Of a stretch of DNA of 7,226 nt, positions 5,701 to 7,226 are shown one piece after another. A model generated the notes under the pieces. It was given only the letters and a program-made list of their open reading frames with translations, was not told the DNA's origin and made no database searches. Each line of letters starts with the position of its first letter. The first letter of the stretch is position 1. This DNA is from Acidobacteriaceae bacterium. Its GTDB lineage: Bacteria; Acidobacteriota; Terriglobia; Terriglobales; Acidobacteriaceae. A program made the position numbers and the translations under genes. The stretch spans positions 284-7,509 of the forward strand of contig PMGP01000453.1 of assembly GCA_003156235.1 (NCBI GenBank). The letters are read 5' to 3'.

Positions 5701-5741
5701 CTCCCGCGAATCACGCACTTGCACGGCATGGTTCGCGGGAG
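5701..5741. other. Strong 13-bp hairpin between the S41 and penicillin-binding protein genes
   Basis: CTCCCGCGAATCA (5701-5713) pairs with TGGTTCGCGGGAG (5729-5741). Ten base pairs are perfect, then a G-U pair and two more pairs follow, around a 15-base loop. It starts 36 bases after the S41 stop. There is no T-tract on either side on either strand, so it is not a classic intrinsic terminator. It could be a processing or mRNA-stability element, a terminator without a U-tail, or a dispersed repeat unit. A TATAGA hexamer (5690-5695) just upstream could be a -10 box for the next gene, but I see no matching -35. Confidence 0.6.
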
Positions 5742-5867
5742 CCTGCGCCTTCAATTCCATGACCGCATCCATGCTAGCCTTATGCTGAAGCATTTCTTCG
5801 CTCTTTGAGGGAGAATTGCCCTCGAGGCCTGAATCGCTTGGCTGTCACACGTATCGATCCGCCCGAG

Positions 5868-7226
5868 ATGCGCGGCCTTGGCCGGACCCATCTGCTTCGA
5901 GCTGAGCCGGCGCCCCAGCATCGGCGGCGCAAACTGGCCGGAAAACTGGCCTTCGCCTCGCTGCTTGTTCTGGCCGTGATTACCGGCTCGCTGGGCGGGC
6001 TCATGCTGGTCTACTCCGTCGATCTGCCCCAGATTCACGACCTGGAACGCTATCAACCTTCTACCACCACCGATCTCTATGACCAGAAGGGTCGCATCAT
6101 CGGCTCCTTTGCGCTGGAGCGGCGCGTAGTGGTCAACTATGACGACTTTGCGCCGGTGCTGCGCCAGGCCGTGATCTCGATTGAAGACAAGAGCTTTGAG
6201 TCGCACTGGGGCATCAACGTTTTTCGCGTCGGCGGAGCGCTGTGGCACGACCTCAGAAGCCGCGGGCGCGCTCAGGGCGCATCCACGTTGACCATGCAGT
6301 TGGCGCGCAACCTCTTTTTCTCCTCCGAACGCACCGCCAGCCGCAAGGTGCAGGAGGCTTATCTGGCCGTTCAGATTGAGCGCGCCTTCACCAAGCAGCA
6401 GATCTTCACCCTCTATGGCAATCAGATCTACCTGGGGCAGCGGAATGTACGGCTTCGAGGCCGCATCGGAGTTTTTCTTCAGCAAGCACGCCAAAGATCT
6501 GACGCTGCCCGAGGCGGCTTTGCTGGCCGGATTGCCCAAGGGGCCCGTCGGTTTCTCGCCGCTGCTCGCACCGGAAAGAGCACTGCGCCGGCGCAACCTG
6601 GTGCTCTCGGAGATGGAACTTGACCGGGTTATCTCCCACGAGCAGGCAGAGCAGGCTCGCAACGCCCCTCTGGGGCTGCGCATTGCCCAACCCGAAACGT
6701 CGGTCGCGCCGTGGTTTCAGGAGGAGGTCAGGAAAGAGCTGGAAAAACGCTTCGGCACCGAGCAGGTGCACGAGGCCGGCCTGAAGGTAGAAACCACGCT
6801 CGACCTGGACCTGCAGAAAACGGCCGATCACGCCGTTGCGGACGGCTTGGCTACCTATGAGCGGCGGCACGGCTGGATTGGCAAGCTGGAAAACGTACTG
6901 GCCAGCGGCGCCACAATTGAGGATTACAAACATCCCGACTGGGCTACGAGCTCCGGACCCGGCGATTACGTTCATGCCATGGTCACTCGCGTTCTGCCCA
7001 TAGCGATTTATGCGCGCGTGGGCGACAAACAGATTGTGCTTATGCCGGAGGACTGGAGATGGACCGGGACGTATTCCGCCGACGCCCTGGTCAAGCCCGG
7101 CGACGTGATCTACGTTCACCTGGCTGAGGCGGCGGAAGGCAAGCCGCAACGCGCCACGCTCGAACAGGACTCCGGCGCGCAAGGGGCTCTTTTGGCCATC
7201 GACAACACCAGCGGCGACGTGCTGGC
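5868..7226 (+). CDS. Class A penicillin-binding protein (PBP1A-like), frameshifted and cut by the right edge
   Basis: A bifunctional peptidoglycan glycosyltransferase/transpeptidase. From ATG 5868, a basic cytoplasmic segment is followed by a membrane anchor (~27-50). The GT51 domain has IEDKSFESHWG (catalytic Glu106), GASTLTMQLARNLF and QIFTLYGNQIYLG. At codon ~191 the frame breaks: one extra G within 6434-6440. Removing it restores GMYGFEAASEFFFSKHAKDL, then LTLPEAALLAGLPKGPVGFS, with no stop to the window end. Unshifted, the frame stops at 6621-6623. Downstream are the linker (LKVETTLDLDLQKTA), an OB-like segment (~6960-7130; DYVHAMVTRVLPIAIYARV, VKPGDVIYVHL) typical of PBP1A, and QGALLAIDNTSGDVL, the entry to the transpeptidase domain. 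The catalytic SxxK lies beyond the window. The start is uncertain: in-frame TTG codons at 5805 and 5838 are alternatives, and 5838 has GAGG ten bases upstream. The shift may be a sequencing error or a new mutation. Confidence 0.88.

Noticed and set aside
5782..5808. Short leader peptide MLKHFFAL ending in TGA that overlaps the TTG at 5805
   Set aside because: Only eight codons, no clear ribosome binding site and no regulatory features; most likely chance.
5751..6683. Long minus-strand open frame opposite the penicillin-binding protein
   Set aside because: Antisense shadow; the plus strand carries clear GT51 motifs across the same region.
1..7226. CRISPR array, insertion sequence, phage or toxin-antitoxin system
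   Set aside because: No regularly spaced repeats, transposase, integrase or small paired toxin-antitoxin genes were seen. The tandem duplication has no flanking insertion-sequence ends.

Overview
The window looks like a chromosomal stretch from a moderately high-GC soil or sediment bacterium. Gene content fits an acidobacterium (Terriglobia-like) best: an unlinked CpaE/MinD-like ATPase, an S41 (carboxy-terminal processing protease) family protein and a class A penicillin-binding protein in one direction. That assignment is an inference from gene content and style, not from a marker gene. Nothing suggests a phage, plasmid, CRISPR array or insertion sequence.

Layout. The left edge holds the 5' end of a tRNA on the minus strand, then an IclR-family regulator, also on the minus strand. 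A non-coding leader of about 380 bases follows, with a dispersed hairpin repeat and a perfect 18-bp tandem duplication. The plus strand then carries two paralogous CpaE/TadZ-like proteins (degenerate receiver domain plus MinD-like ATPase), an inner-membrane-anchored PDZ/S41 protein and a class A penicillin-binding protein that runs off the right edge.

Two results stand out. First, the two cpaE-like genes come from a tandem duplication of about 1.6 kb. The unit included the downstream intergenic spacer and the first ~50 codons of the S41 gene, and the decayed S41 fragment is still readable between the two paralogs. Second, the intact S41 protein keeps its fold signatures but has Gly and Gln where the catalytic Ser and Lys should be, so it is probably a pseudoprotease (a scaffold or regulator) and not a processing enzyme.

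The penicillin-binding protein gene has a one-base insertion in the glycosyltransferase domain (within 6434-6440). The rest of the protein is clean in the shifted frame, so this is either a sequencing error or a very recent mutation. Read together, the plus-strand genes suggest an envelope-associated module: a positioning-type ATPase with a receiver-like domain, a membrane-anchored PDZ pseudoprotease and a peptidoglycan synthase. The functional link rests only on adjacency and shared orientation.
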